DNA of 64,000 nt from Grammothele lineata (Eukaryota > Basidiomycota > Agaricomycetes > Polyporales > Polyporaceae). Each line of letters starts with the position of its first letter. Position 1 is the stretch's first letter. Positions 10,742-22,655 of the stretch are shown one piece after another. The notes under the pieces are model-generated. The model had not been told where the DNA came from. It did no database searches and saw only the letters and a list, made by a program, of their open reading frames with translations. The translations under genes and the position numbers were made by a program. The stretch lies in assembly GCA_002150815.3 (NCBI GenBank), contig NDFF03000040.1, positions 372,001 to 436,000 on the forward strand, in the 5' to 3' direction.

Positions 10742-11886
10742 ATGGTCTGTCCCTCTCTTGCTCACGGCTTGTCCTCGTTGTTCATGATTGCGTGTATATA
10801 GCCACCACAGCCGAAAGCGAAGATATACCAGGAGGAATGGGAGCGTAGGTTGCATGATGTACAGGTATCCAAAGAGTGAGTGTTTTTGGTTCGTATTCGG
10901 CGGTGGTGTACCTCGCAGGATGAGTAATTATCATTGGGAATCTCTCTGAAATTTTTGAAGAGTCCATTTTTGCATGTATTATCTGATATTCGCCCTTGTC
11001 ACGTTCATCGAAGCCTGGGTCCTCGATGCTAACTATTGTTTGGCAGTGATCTGAATCGTCTGGTTATGGATTACCTCGTTATAGAGGGCTACAAGACTGC
11101 CGCGGAGGAGTTTAGTAAGGAGACTGGTCTCGAAGGACCTGTCGACTTCGACTCTATCGAGAATCGTGTGAACATCCGAGAGGCTCTTCAACGTGGCGAC
11201 GTCGGAGACGCTATAACGCGGGTGAACGACTTGAACCCTGAGGTGAGTTTCATGTGTCTTCACCGCGGCCGTATCAATTGGCCCAGGATATGATTCAAAA
11301 ATTTCATGCACCACGCTGAGACCCTTGGGGTCGATGGGGAAACTTACCAAATCTTCAGTCTTCAATATGATCCTGTGTCTGGTTTCGGTCCTAATACGAT
11401 GTTGACATTGTGATGATACAGATTCTCGACACTAACCCGTCACTGTACTTCCGTCTGCAACAGCAGAAGCTCATCGAGTACATACGGCAAGGCAAGATCT
11501 CTGAGGCCCTCGAGTTTGCTCAGGAAGAGCTTGCTCCTCGAGGCGAAGAAAACCCTGAGTTTTTGTCCGAGTTGGAGCGAACAATGGCCTTACTGGCGTT
11601 CGACTCGTCGCCCTTGATGCCACCCTCCGTGAGTGAGCTTTTATCACCGGCTCAGCGGATGAAGACGGCGGCGGAAGTAAATGCAGCGATTTTGGAGAGT
11701 CTTAGTCAGGGCAAGGAGGCGAAGCTCGTTGGGCTCCTGCGGCTCTTGTTCTGGGGTGAAGCTATGCTCGACGAGCGCGCTGATCTGCCAAAGGTACGTG
11801 TTCCAGAACTTATGCGTTCGGGCCTGCCGCTCAATGTGGGATGACAGCTCGATCTAAATGATGGGACATTTGGAGAGCGCAGATAG
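10742..11886 (+). CDS. GID8: GID8/TWA1-like CTLH subunit of the GID/CTLH ubiquitin ligase
   Basis: LisH-CTLH protein of the GID E3 ligase, which in yeast degrades gluconeogenic enzymes. Spliced exons read PKAKIYQEEWERRLHDVQVSKD, then DLNRLVMDYLVIEGYKTAAEEF (LisH), VNIREALQRGDVGDAITRVNDLNPE, ILDTNPSLYFRLQQQKLIEYI and ISEALEFAQEELAPRGEENPEFLSELERTMALLAF (CTLH/CRA), ending LDLNDGTFGERR with TAG at 11884-11886. The body matches Gid8 along its length (about 230-240 residues). The first exon is uncertain: the frame of PKAK closes upstream at a TAG, so it must be spliced to an earlier ATG. The ATG at 10742, followed directly by a possible GT donor, is my best guess. Rpn2, at the other end of this ubiquitin route, is also in this window, probably by chance. 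Confidence 0.85.
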
Positions 11887-13001
11887 GTAGCCGGAGGGCC
11901 ACGGACGCGATGGCTTGGAGGGAGGTTCCTGCTCCCTATCATTTTGAGCATTTACACGGACTGGACTTTGGATTCTGTATGATGGATGTCTCACAATTCA
12001 CGATGTAGCCGTTAGGTAGTCGTTAGATCCGTGGGCTGAGGCGCAAAATCGATGTCGTGGGGCGTGGCGCGCAGGGGGCGGGGTAGTGGTAGGACAACAA
12101 TCAGATGATCTCGTGGGCTGACCTGACAGGTTCATGATATGGTGGTTTGGTGAGGCCGGCTACGCGGCTGTGGGCGTCGTGCGCAGCGGGATGGGACGGA
12201 GGTGATGCGTGACCGGGATGGCCGCAGGGTGCGGGTGCATGTGCGAGCGGCGGGAGATGTGGATGCGAGGGCCGGAGGAGCCGGAGATGGACGCAGCGGT
12301 CGGCGAGGGTGGCCATGAGGAGTTCATGGGGCACGGACGGAAGGCGAAAACGCGTCGAGAATCGGGGGAGAGGGAGGGCGAGGCGACGCGTGCGTTCCGA
12401 GCGAACGGCCTAGCGGCTCCTGGATCCTAGGCAGCGGACGCACGAGCCGCGGCCATGGGACGCGTCGACGGTGACAGTCGAGTCCTGCGATCCCTTGGGC
12501 CCTGCAGCTCGCCGTGCGCTCCAGCGCTAGTAGTAGGACTCGCGGTCGGCCAGCGAGCTCCAGCGAGCCTGCACTTGCCACGAGCCTGCACTTGCCACGA
12601 GCCTGTGACTCGCGGCGACCGGCGCCGGGCACCCATCCGCCAACTTACGGCGCCTGACGCGAACTGAGGTCGCGGGGGCTGGGCGCCCGAGCGCCCACCC
12701 GCTGCGTCGGGCTGCCGGGGCTTAGTCATCCGGCGGTAGCGTGCCTTGACCACTCGCCGACCTTCTTCTCGTCGTTTAGCTCGACGACGCCCTCGTCGCT
12801 GCCGCCGCTGCCCGCCGTCCCTCGCTCACCCTCACCACGCCTCAGGAGCAGGCTTTCTCTGGCGGCACACCCTTCTATTCCCTCTCTCCGCCTCTCCTCC
12901 TTCTCCCCTGTCGGTTCCGGAGGCCACATTCACAGTCCGTGATTGCACACGCCTCCCCGCTGCCTATCACCCCTCGGTCTCTCGTCCGCTCTCCCTAGGC
13001 C
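11887..13001. other. long GC-rich intergenic, 5' region of the MAPKKK gene
   Basis: About 1.1 kb between GID8 and the MAPKKK. It is GC-rich and contains overlapping short open frames on both strands, typical of GC-rich non-coding DNA. A short tandem repeat lies at 12564-12605. The stretch just before 13002 is pyrimidine-rich, as in many fungal leaders. Confidence 0.5.
12564..12605. repeat. 17-bp tandem repeat, about 2.5 copies
   Basis: The unit cgagcctgcacttgcca is present exactly at 12564-12580 and 12581-12597, and a third copy begins at 12598 and decays after cgagcctg. It lies in the upstream region of the MAPKKK gene. Likely a slippage product. Confidence 0.85.
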
Positions 13002-16000
13002 ATGTCGGACGACGCCCGATCTGTGTATACCAAGCACACTCGCGGCCCTCGCAAGGGTCGAAGGGTACTCGTGGTCAGCAATGCGTCTCCCGACGCCAGC
13101 AGCGGAGAAGAAATCATGCCCCCGCACCCCGAGCACCAGGCCAAACCACCTCGGCCTCGCCCTCTGCCCAACCCCGTCTCTTCCTCCCCAGGCGCACATC
13201 ATCCCATCCGCTTTCCTAACGGTCCGGACAACTCGCGCATTCCGCCCCCTCTCAGCACCGAGCGCCTGCGATCAAGCCCCTCCAATCCCGCCCTTTCATC
13301 CCCTTCAAGCAGCAGCTCGCCTGGCGCAGTAGAATCTACCCCTCCGCCCAGCACTCCGGGTCTAAGTGCTCATCCTCTCAGCACCATGCCAGAAGAGGGT
13401 ACAGTCCGACCGGGACAAATGTCCATCCCCATGGAGCGTAGCAACGACAGCACACCTCCGGCTTCAAGACCTCCCTTGTCAGCGCGTGTGCGGACATTTG
13501 ACTCGGGACGAAGGGGCTCATTGAGTGGTTCTCGTCCTGCAACGGTGCGCTGCCAATGTTCTTGGTTCTCAATCGCGTCTACTGACCCCCAGTCATAGTC
13601 GCCCACGCTATCAACCCCCGTCGATTCATACCTTCCATCCTATCGCTCGAGCCCAATGGAAAAGACAATTGTTCTGGTCACCACTGACGCAGAGAATCTT
13701 CACGTTGTCGACATCACTGGCGCTATGACCCCGGCATTCATCCGTGAGCGTATCTTTTCCAAGGTCTGTATCTCTTTTCCCTGTAGACAGCCCAATATAT
13801 TGAGATGGAATCGCCTCGTACAAACTAGCTCCAAATCTCAGATGAAGACCAGGCGAAGTTTTCCATTTACCGCACCGAGATCGGCCAATTCGCCATTGGC
13901 GAGGCTCTTACCGACGAGGAGTTATTTGGCCTTTACAAGCATCGGGGAGATCATACTGGTAACCTCAAGTTGTTGGTTTCGTACACATCAGCCTTTGTCC
14001 ACGAACCATCCTATGACCAGCTACCGTTATCGTCCGTCAACACCATCCCTCCCCCTGTCCTTCCGCCATCGACTTACCAGCCCCTCCGCCCTGACCCGAG
14101 AAACAGGGTACGACACGGCAGCCAGTCGTCGGCTAGTGAGCATCATGGCAAAGGTTACGAGGCCTCCGTTTCGGACGACGATCTTGGAGATCAGGACACA
14201 TCCGCCCGCGATCGCACAGCTATACACGGTCGTGCATTACCCACTCCAGGGCAGCGGCCGTCATCTCCCGTCGGATACCATCGTTCTCGGTCCCCAAGCA
14301 ATATCCTCTCCCCCGAACGGACCTCTGCTCGCAGCCCAGAAAGCCATCCCTATCGTCAGGAATCGTACACGCCCACTATCGAGACTGCGCCCCCACCTGG
14401 CTCGTCGCCCAAAACTTCTCGCTTTGCGGACGAGCCGATATCCACGTCGCGAATGTCTCCCGATTCTCATAGTACCTCCATCATGGGCTCGGCGCATGAG
14501 CGTGAACGTACGCGTACGAATGATGGCCAGCCCTCAGGACAACGGCGTCCTGGAAAGGACAGGGAGGATTCGGATCGTAGGCGGCGAGATGCCAAGAAGG
14601 ATTGCCGCGTCAATGGTGGCAAGACGACTGAGCCTGATTCGTGGATGATTGTACCCCCTGACGTACCTTCCAGTGGCTACAAGCGGGATCGTCCAACAAC
14701 TCCGCAGGAATCACGCTCGAATCGTGGTGCTTTCCCGCCGATCACTCAGACCATCCTCCCGCCGTACCGCCCTCCTCAAAGCAATGGCGAGTCCACATCG
14801 CGAAGAAAACCGGTCAAGGTACCCACTAATTGGGCTGTCACCTGGAAGCACTCGAGCGGCAAGCCTGACCCTCCCAAAGGCATTCAGTCACCTACAGCCC
14901 CGAGTCTTCTGCGCGGTGCAGCTAAGAGTATGACTGATATGCGGGGTGCATATAAGCACTCGCATCCTTCTAGTCTCACTCCCGGTCGCCAGCCTCGACC
15001 GTCGCAGCAACCGCCATTACCGGTAGTCTCGCGACCGTCTACCGGGACTGGACCACCTGGAGGGCCATCCCTACCTGGCGCTACTTTGTTAAGCGGGGAA
15101 TATAGCACGATGCCTAGCGAACAAGCCGAAGCTGCACGTACGGCACTCTCCCCCTCGTACACGCGGCCACTTGCGACCTCCTTTGCGACGTCGTATGCAA
15201 ACCCTGTACAGACGAATGGATACCTTGGTTCCCCCTCCAACGAACCGTATGCGCGTCCTCGCTCTGCTCAGGGTGAGGCCACCTCTGCACCCGTCAACCA
15301 GCCACGGTACATGCATTCTCCTCAAAACTCGGAGGGGACGTATGATTCCATCTCGAATAGGTTGCCCTTCATTTCTCCACACGGGTATAGCACGATGATC
15401 TCGACAACCTCCCCCCGCGACGATTACCCGCGCTCACTTGCGCAGATCGACAGTTCCATTCATACCCTTGATCGCTCCGGCCGATTGCACCGTTCGCCCC
15501 CTCGTAGTCCGGTCAATCCATCCACGTCTGCTCCGACCTCAAACGGTTTCCCAGAAGGTGGCCCTGCCCCTTACGACCAGCCGAGCTCTGCTTTCGCCAA
15601 ACGGGGCGCAATTGATGAAGACAGCGGGCCGCACACCGTCCGCGCCGACGATCGCAAATGGATGGAAGGCTTCATCGATGAGAACGCGGCAGAGGGCAGC
15701 ACTGTCCGTCCACGACAGAAGTCCCAGCCGACGGCCATGCAGCAGCAGCCTGTCCCTGCGACCAACGAGATCTCAGCTGGGACTTTTCTCAATGGGACCT
15801 TCGTCAGCACTTTCAACCGAGACCGAGACGATGACTCCGATAGCGATGGCGGTACTATATGGGCGAAACCACCTCCTCGCCTCAACGGCCGACCTCCTCT
15901 TGCCCCTCTTAGCATCGAGAGCTCTCCATCGTCCAACTCCAGCCCCCTTCCTCACAACGCTCTTGCCGAGCATGCACGATCCCCTCCAGCTGGATTTCCC

Positions 16001-17606
16001 GGCCCTCCGGACTACATCCCCGCCCCGCGCACCCCCCGACGCCAACATGCTATCACACAGCCTACGAAGAAGCTCAAGGACCGGATCAGCAAGTTCGACA
16101 ACAACTTCGACTTCACCTGGGCCCCTCGCCCGCCACCAGAGGAGATGTACAAAAACCTTGAGGAGTACTTTCCAGAGCATGATCTCGACAAGCCTGTCAT
16201 CGACGCCCCGTCGGGCGGCACGTCTCCGACCACCGCCGAGGCTCCCGCCCCCACTCCGCAACGCTTCCGACACAAGAAGTCGATTCGTGTTGTCGCGGCA
16301 GAGCATAGGCGGCAGCTGGACCGTCGGTCCGGTGCGGAAGACTCGACCGTTGCGCCCACCTCGCGCAAGCGGCATACGAAAATGTGGGGCGGCAAGCTTG
16401 AGGAAGTTACGACCGAACAAGGCAAGGGTCCGTTGTCGTCAACATCCGCCGACACGTCACCGGGCGTTCCCGCCAAACGTGAGTATCGCAACTGCGACGT
16501 GTGGGGCAGACGCTGATTGTTACCTTGCGCCTCTTTAGCCATTTTCCGTTGGGTCCGCGGCGAGCTTATTGGCAAGGGCACTTACGGCCGTGTCTACCTG
16601 GCGCTGAACGCGACGACGGGTGAGATGATTGCTGTAAAGCAGGTCGAGATTCCACGCACGGCCAGCGACAAGGATGACTCTCGGCAGGTCTCTGTCGTAG
16701 AGGCCCTCAAGCTAGAGAGTGAGACCCTTGCGGAACTGGACCATCCGAACATCGTGTCGTACCTCGGGTTCGAAGAGACTCCCACTTTCCTCAGCATGTA
16801 CGTATCTATCAATTATATTGCTAATCAAGCGATCCTAACGTCAAATCCAGCTTCTTGGAGTATGTTCCCGGCGGTTCTATCGCCAGTTGTCTTCGGAAGT
16901 ACGGTCGGTTCGATGAGCAGGTTACTAAGTCCTTCACTGGGCAAATCCTGAGTGGGCTCGAGTACCTACATTCTCGTGGAATCCTGCATCGAGTACGTCC
17001 TGACACGGTCAAATGCTCTTTACGCATGCTGACCCATTCCTAGGACCTGAAAGCGGATAACATCCTCGTCGAGACATCTGGCGTTTGCAAGATCTCGGAC
17101 TTCGGAATCTCCAAACGTACGGACGACATCAATATGGCGGCCGCATACACATCCATGCAGGGCACCGTGTTCTGGATGGCGCCAGAGGTTGTTAACTCAA
17201 AGGGCAAGGGCTACAATTCCAAGATCGATATATGGAGCGTCGGATGCGTAGTATTCGAGATGTGGACGGGTCAGCGACCGTGGACTGGTCAAGAAGCCAT
17301 GGCCGTGCTGCTTCATGTCAGTTCGTTTCTGCTTCTGTTGGGTGGGCAGGGTACTTATATGGCGTATAAACAGCTATATCAGACGAAGCAAGCCCCTCCG
17401 GTGCCCGACGGCATCGCTCTCTCGGAGCTTGCGGACGACTTCAGGCTGAAGTGCTTCGCTGCGTACGTACCTTTCAATCGCTCTGGTCGCACCCTGTTCA
17501 TCAAACCTTCTACAGTGACCCCGACGAGCGACCCACAGCGGCTGAGCTGCGTACTCATCCTTACCTGGAGCTCCAGCCGGGCTGGGTCTTTAACAGCTTC
17601 AAGTAA
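13002..17606 (+). CDS. BCK1: Bck1-type MAP kinase kinase kinase (cell wall integrity pathway)
   Basis: Very large kinase, about 1400 residues. ATG at 13002 ([11 protein letters not shown]). The N-terminus is disordered and Pro/Ser-rich. An RA-like domain follows ([54 protein letters not shown]), then about 800 disordered residues encoded mostly by one long exon at 13970-16480. The C-terminal kinase has [18 protein letters not shown] (P-loop), AVKQVEIP (Lys), [12 protein letters not shown] (catalytic loop, split by an intron), KISDFGISK (DFG), [12 protein letters not shown] and [17 protein letters not shown], ending GWVFNSFK with TAA at 17604-17606. A RA-like domain with a C-terminal STE11-class kinase and long linker is the Bck1/MkkA arrangement, acting below protein kinase C in cell wall signalling. 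Pathway placement is from family knowledge. Confidence 0.9.
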
Positions 17607-18040
17607 CAGGACCACGTGTTTTGGGTTGATGTGATCGTCATTTTTCATATTGCATGTCTTCGCCGTTACCATCGCATTCTATCTTGATCCTCTCATTTGC
17701 TCACCCCCCATTGGCTTTCCCTTCGGGCCCCCAATCTCATGCTTTTATAGTACCATCACATGATTCTGTCCCCCCCAAGCACATCGCGTATATCCCATGC
17801 AACATACATCGTGTAGCACTTTAATCCTATCAGGAATGGCTGGAATGCACGGACGCTACGTTATCATCCCGCGAACAACAGCATAGCAATAGCTTCTTGC
17901 GGAGAACCTCTTCTGCCTCCGTCGACCAGCGCTGGTACGGCGCAGCGTGCGAGTCCTTTCCAAGATGACGTCATGTACGCTCATAAGATATAACACCCTC
18001 TGTGGGGCCGTTAAAGGCGGCTAACGGATGCTTCGGAGAC
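17607..18040. other. intergenic between MAPKKK and IQ-protein genes
   Basis: 434 bp with the 3' UTR of the kinase and the promoter of the IQ-protein gene. A tttatag motif near 17745 could be either. Nothing coding seen. Confidence 0.4.
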
Positions 18041-20215
18041 ATGCAGGCCCTCGAAGACCGCGCCCTGCATAGACCCAGCACTGAAGACGAGATCGAGCAA
18101 GCCGCCCGGCGCAACGCTGCCGTCCGCATCCAACGAGCATGGCGAAAACACATGCGCAAAAAGTACCTCAGCCCCTCTTTTCTCTGGTTCGACGCCGCCG
18201 TGCACGCATGTATGAAGGTGCGTCATTCCGCCAACACGCCTGTCATTTTACCTCCAGTTGCTTCCATTACACACCAGGTCGATCGGGATGCTGCGGAACA
18301 GGGCAAGAACACTGCGCGTGACCGCTGGAAACGAGGGGCATCTCTTGCCAGTCGACTCAAAGACGGCAACAATATGCTCACACGGACGAACACGTTGGAT
18401 ACTCATAATGAGGCCACGCGTAAACATCTCGAGACCCAGCACTGGCTGGAGCTTATTGACGGGTAAGACTTGGTCTTCGTACACTCATCGACTAAGCTAA
18501 GTCCAATCAGGAAACATCGATACGGGTCTAACTGTGAGTTGAACTTCCGCGCCGGCTTCACATAGATTAATGACCCCATTCAGTGAAGGTATACTTGCGC
18601 CTCGTTAAATGTCGTCATAATTGAGACTGGTTTCGCACGCTAGTTCTATCATTCGCGATGGAAACAAGACGACACCAAGGAGAACTTCTTCAAGTGGTGA
18701 ATATCCATCTTTCTGACTGGCGTAGCCTCAGCTAATAAGCTGAAGGCTTGACTATGGAGGAGGTAAAGATACTAGTTTGAGAGAATGTCCTCGAGAGCAG
18801 CTTGAAAAAGAGGTTTGCTCTCCTATGCCACTGGCCATTTCTTTCAATACAACTGATGACAGACTCAGCGGATTACATACCTTTCGCCAAAACAGCGTAA
18901 GCGAGTAATCATCTCTGCTTCATTATATAACTTAAATCGAACGGATCAGGCTTGAACTATCTAGTTATTATTGATAACGAGGGTAAGCTCCGGTGGGCAC
19001 GAAATGGCCAGCTTGTCGACACGGCTGCTGGTCGCTGGAAGGACGCTGGTGAGGGGAAAGGCATAGTACCTTTCGATGAACCCATTGCCAGACAATCCCT
19101 TCCTCCGCGCCACAGCTTTACTGCATCACCACCTAGTTCACCATCGAGCACAAGCGCATCCATCTCCGGTGACGAGGTGAACGCGATGATGCATTATGTC
19201 GGGATCCGCGCGCAGCCCAAGAACCCGGTCAAGCGGATCTTGCTAAGGAACTTCACTCTGCGAGGATTGCTCGAGAAGTTGCTAAGGAAGACAGTGAAAC
19301 GAAATACTTGGATTTATGTCTCTGTATGTTCTAGTTATGTCGACACATACAGTGCTCAACGCTGACGGCTTCGTAGGATCACCACTGTCAGTGACCAACG
19401 ATTATTGAATCTTGTGAGTCATATGTTGACTCGTGACCTTCTCCCAGTCAATATCTTCGTTGGCATCAAGAGTACGTAGTAGTGAACGCCTACATAGATG
19501 ACTAGCTCACGATCGCACTGGCAGCTCCTGGAACCTTCCAACACTCGTCATTCCTGGCCGGTGGCCTGGTTACGTCGGCGGGTTTGATATCGGTTAAGGA
19601 GGGTAGCATTCATACACTCTCGCCGCTCTCGGGCCACTATAGGTAACGCACTGCATCAGCCTCTATTCGTAATGAGACAACGTGCTCACCTTGTACTGCC
19701 TCTCAGAACGTCGATCGAGGTAGGTAGACAGTCCTCGCCGCTGCCCACGCATATTCATAATGTACCTCGATAGCATTTCCGCAAGTTCATATCAGTGCTT
19801 GACGAGCGTGGAGTGGATATGAGCAAGGTGGAAATAAGCAAGGCTGAGCTGGCTCTATGGGGGTGAGTGACACTTTACTGTCAGTTTTGATTGGCAATTG
19901 CTTACGAGCAGACTTACCTACAGAATTGAACATCTAGCGAAGTTCAAGAAGAAACAGGCCGACGTATTGAAGAGGACAAAACAGGGGACCATCGACACCG
20001 CTCAACAAGTAGTCGATGTTACCTTTGCGCGTAAACACGACAACGATACCAGTTGGAAGAGAGAGATATTAGAAGGGAGGAAACACCGACAGTCTTCTGA
20101 TCAAAAGGAGGGCACGCAAGAACCAAATTTAGCTGATCAGGGCGACAAAGGTACCTCGGTCATTCATAATGTCCCCGCCACAACAGGAGGTACGCAGTGC
20201 AAGGGTGTTGTCTAA
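18041..20215 (+). CDS. IQ calmodulin-binding motif protein, fungal family; 14-exon gene with microexons
   Basis: Start ATG 18041 (MQALEDRALHRPS). My model has exons 18041-18217, 18278-18462, 18511-18533, 18584-18588, 18644-18696, 18746-18812, 18863-18896, 18950-19323, 19377-19386, 19448-19471, 19525-19642, 19707-19719, 19774-19862 and 19912-20215. They sum to 1476 nt, giving 491 residues with no internal stop. An IQ motif (AAVRIQRAWRKHMRKK) near residue 30 should bind calmodulin. The body has LETQHWLELIDGKHRYGSN, FYHSRWKQ, FFKWLDYGGG, LRECPREQLEKE, LNYLVIIDNEGKLRWARNG, then FNIFVGIK, GTFQHSSFLAGG, LSPLSGHYRTSIEHF and RGVDMSKVEISKAELALWG. These match a conserved fungal family of unknown biochemical role. 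Three coding exons are only 5, 10 and 13 nt long. The C-terminus is Lys-rich and variable. Confidence 0.9.
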
Positions 20216-20422
20216 GTTCGGTTGTGAACATCTCTCTGTTGTAAATCCTATACCCGCTGTAGGCACGATTGCAGGTCGTTTCCCAGACGTACCTCGTGGC
20301 ACTCTGGCGTGCTATACGTATCAATTGTACGCGTGCACAAGGGTTGTTCGGCTGATAAGCAGCACATCCACGGTTTGAATCGTACGAGATAGTCTCGGAC
20401 CGCTATAAGCGCTATCAAGCTA

Positions 20423-21203
20423 TCAAGCTCTCGCCCACTTGCTCTCGATGTTAGAGACACCGACGGGAACCGCAGCCTAATAGGCAAAGGGAAAATTAAT
20501 GAATGCCTAGAAGCGAGTAACAGCACAAACCTTCTCGTCATAATCCACCCATTCGCCTTCTTCGAGGTCGACGTCGTTGAACGGAGTACCGGATTCTCCC
20601 CCGATGCATTTCCAGATGCCCTGGAGATATTTAGTATTGATTTTCATGGCAGGGCAATTAGCTCATACCTTGGGATCAAAACCGATAAACTCAAGGCCAC
20701 GGCAATCGACTGTGAGGAATGGTGTAAATTGCCCGTTCGCGTCTGCTGAGTATGGTCTAGGTTTTTCTCCGGGCTCAAATTTTGCCGAGTGCTCCCTCTT
20801 GCACAATCCGCATTTCCAAACAAAGTGTGCAATGCTCCCCTTCCCAGTGGCCAGTTCACGTTGTTCCTGTCGTTGTGTGCATAAAACGTCGGTTTAATTC
20901 GGTCTAACCTTGAGATCTATGTGGAACAGGACTTTGCACTTACGAGACGGTTCACGGTCACAAGTTTCGGATGCTCCTCATTACAGCTCGTACACTTCAC
21001 CTTATAATGTTCCATTAGAACAACATCTATTGAGCCCACCTCCCAACGATTTCAAGGTACCTTGAAAAAATACTCAAATTCGTCCGATGCAGGCTGGAGA
21101 TCAGTAACATTCTCGAGGTCGGCTTTGATAGAGAGACAAAGGCGCTGCGTAGAAACTAATGAAGTCTAAGCCACAACGGCTTTGTGATTGCACTTACGAC
21201 CAT
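20423..21203 (-). CDS. UPF0587 / C1orf123-like CXXC zinc-binding protein
   Basis: Small protein of about 165 residues. The first coding exon is just ATG GTC (start 21201-21203), spliced to CGC, giving MVRLCLSIKADLENVTDLQP, the family's usual N-terminus. It continues SDEFEYFFKV, then HYKVKCTSCNEEHPKLVTVNR (first CXXC), GKGSIAHFVWKCGLCKREHSA (second CXXC), QFTPFLTVDCRGLEFIGFDPK, IWKCIGGESGTPFNDVDLEEGEWVDYDEK and AAVPVGVSNIESKWARA, with TGA at 20423-20425. The two CXXC pairs are the expected zinc ligands. Human CZIB/C1orf123 is a cytosolic zinc-binding protein of unclear function. It is divergent from mS35, with only 202 bp between the two ATGs. Confidence 0.9.
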
Positions 21204-21405
21204 GGCGTCAGTCGTGGTCAAGGTATTGGCAGAAATCTGGGAGTTGTGCGTTCTCTGCCGAGTGGCAATCCAGCAATTCGTGAGTCGCGGGGTGCCGACC
21301 AGATCTTGGTGGCATGTGGGTCACCTGACACCGCCAGCTTTGCTCTGTTGTGAAGTCCGACTTGCGAGGCACTCTGCTTCGTTCGTCCAGCTGGTCCTCG
21401 GCGCA
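21204..21405. promoter_or_regulatory. shared divergent promoter, UPF0587 and mS35 genes
   Basis: 202 bp separate the two start codons, so both promoters must lie here and any regulation may be coupled. No TATA box is evident. Open frames cross it on both strands but are shadows. Confidence 0.5.
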
Positions 21406-22348
21406 ATGGCTCTTCCCCGCACCTGCAAGACCGCATTGTGCCCAATCTTCCGTATTCGCCATTTCAACACATCCTCCGCTCTTGCTGCAAGGAAAGCTCC
21501 CACCGCGACGGCAACGTCTGCGGCTTCTTCTTCGAACCGGCGGCCCCTTCCACCCTTGGAGCCATTCGAGTATGAGGACGACTTATTGGCTGACCAGGCG
21601 GGGCCCGAAGATGATGTTCCGGAGCCGATGCATAGGTATCTGCAGCAGCAGAGAGAAATGCTGTACTACCTCCGACTAATAGAGCATGAGATGCCAAAGC
21701 TCGTTGGTATGTCCTTCCCGTGTCATGGCTCTGCGTCTCTCTATGACACGTTGACGCCGGATGGCCAGCGTACCGCAAGCCGTTTATACCCCCGAATGCG
21801 TCTAATCCTCTCATCGTCCGCTCAATGTCGTATGGTGGTGAAGAGCATCCTGCCACTGCCAAGCGCACCATTGTTGTCCCTGTTGCGAAGCTCCCACTCA
21901 AGAATGAGCAAGCGATTCACAAGTTCAAAATTCTCGCGGGCGTGCGGTGGTCGCCAGATGCTCCCAAGGACGCCGGTATCAGTCCCTCAGAGGGTGAGAG
22001 TGATCACGGCTTCTTCAAAATCTCGGTCGAGGATTTCCCCAAGGCGGCCATGAACCTCAAGTGGGCGAGTGACACTCTTGACCGCCTTTTGGCGGAAGCG
22101 AATGTACGAGTGTTCGCGACTTGCTTATCACTATGAAATTCTGAGATGTTCTCCCACAGGACTCGAAGGATACGTTTGCTGACATACCTGTCGACACGAG
22201 GCACATCGAGGCAAGGATCCGCAAAGCGAAGAAGGGAGGACACATTGTAGGACGGCAACAGCATCGGCCCACGCTCAGAGACTTTCCTAAGGAGTGGCTT
22301 CCTGTGGCAAAATCTCAGGATGTCTCTGAGGCGCCTGCAAGTCTCTGA
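21406..22348 (+). CDS. Mitochondrial small ribosomal subunit protein mS35 (Rsm24-like)
   Basis: ATG at 21406. The N-terminus (MALPRTCKTALCPIFRIRHFNTSSALAARK, described here in part) is Arg/Ser-rich with few acids, as in a mitochondrial presequence. The core carries the MRP-S28/mS35 domain: SMSYGGEEHPATAKRTIVVP, AKLPLKNEQAIHKFKILAG, SDHGFFKISVEDFPKAAMNLKWASDTLDRLLAEAN, followed by DSKDTFADIPVDTRHIEAR and a C-terminal RPTLRDFPKEWLP, TGA at 22346-22348. Two introns, one of about 100 nt after EHEMPKLV and one after LLAEAN. It is part of the 37S mitoribosome. Two further mitochondrial genes, bS16m and Cox6a, lie within 22 kb. Confidence 0.85.
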
Positions 22349-22655
22349 GCAATGCCATGGTTCTTAATTCGATTGCTGTCTACAGTATTGCTACCCTGTC
22401 GTTGTCATTTAATTGCATCGTGTCATAATTGCGAGACGGTCTCGCTATAATGGCGAAGTCCGAAGGACGTGCCGGAGTAATTGCCGATCTGCATGAGTCA
22501 CTAGTCTCACGGCTGAGAACAGCCTTACATACTGTACTCAATCCATCTTCATCCGTAGATGCCCGACTCACGCACGGTGCTTCTGCGACTTATATAGATC
22601 AAGCATCTTCCGCCAGCCTTATTCCTTGACCTCCTACCTTGACAGCTCAGTAGTC
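22349..22655. promoter_or_regulatory. promoter region of the nitrilase gene
   Basis: 307 bp between mS35 and the nitrilase. It holds a clear TATA box at 22591-22597 and nothing coding. Confidence 0.5.
22591..22597 (+). promoter_or_regulatory. TATA box of the nitrilase gene
   Basis: Sequence tatatag, 59 bp upstream of the nitrilase ATG at 22656. Spacing allows a short leader. One of few canonical TATA boxes in the window, which fits an inducible rather than housekeeping gene (inference). Confidence 0.55.

Noticed and set aside
12324..12753. Overlapping open frames on minus in the GC-rich region
   Set aside because: Several frames are open at once, as expected of GC-rich DNA; no motif, no splice logic.
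20340..20400. Possible tRNA B-box-like string (gtttgaatc)
   Set aside because: No matching A-box or cloverleaf could be drawn at the right spacing.
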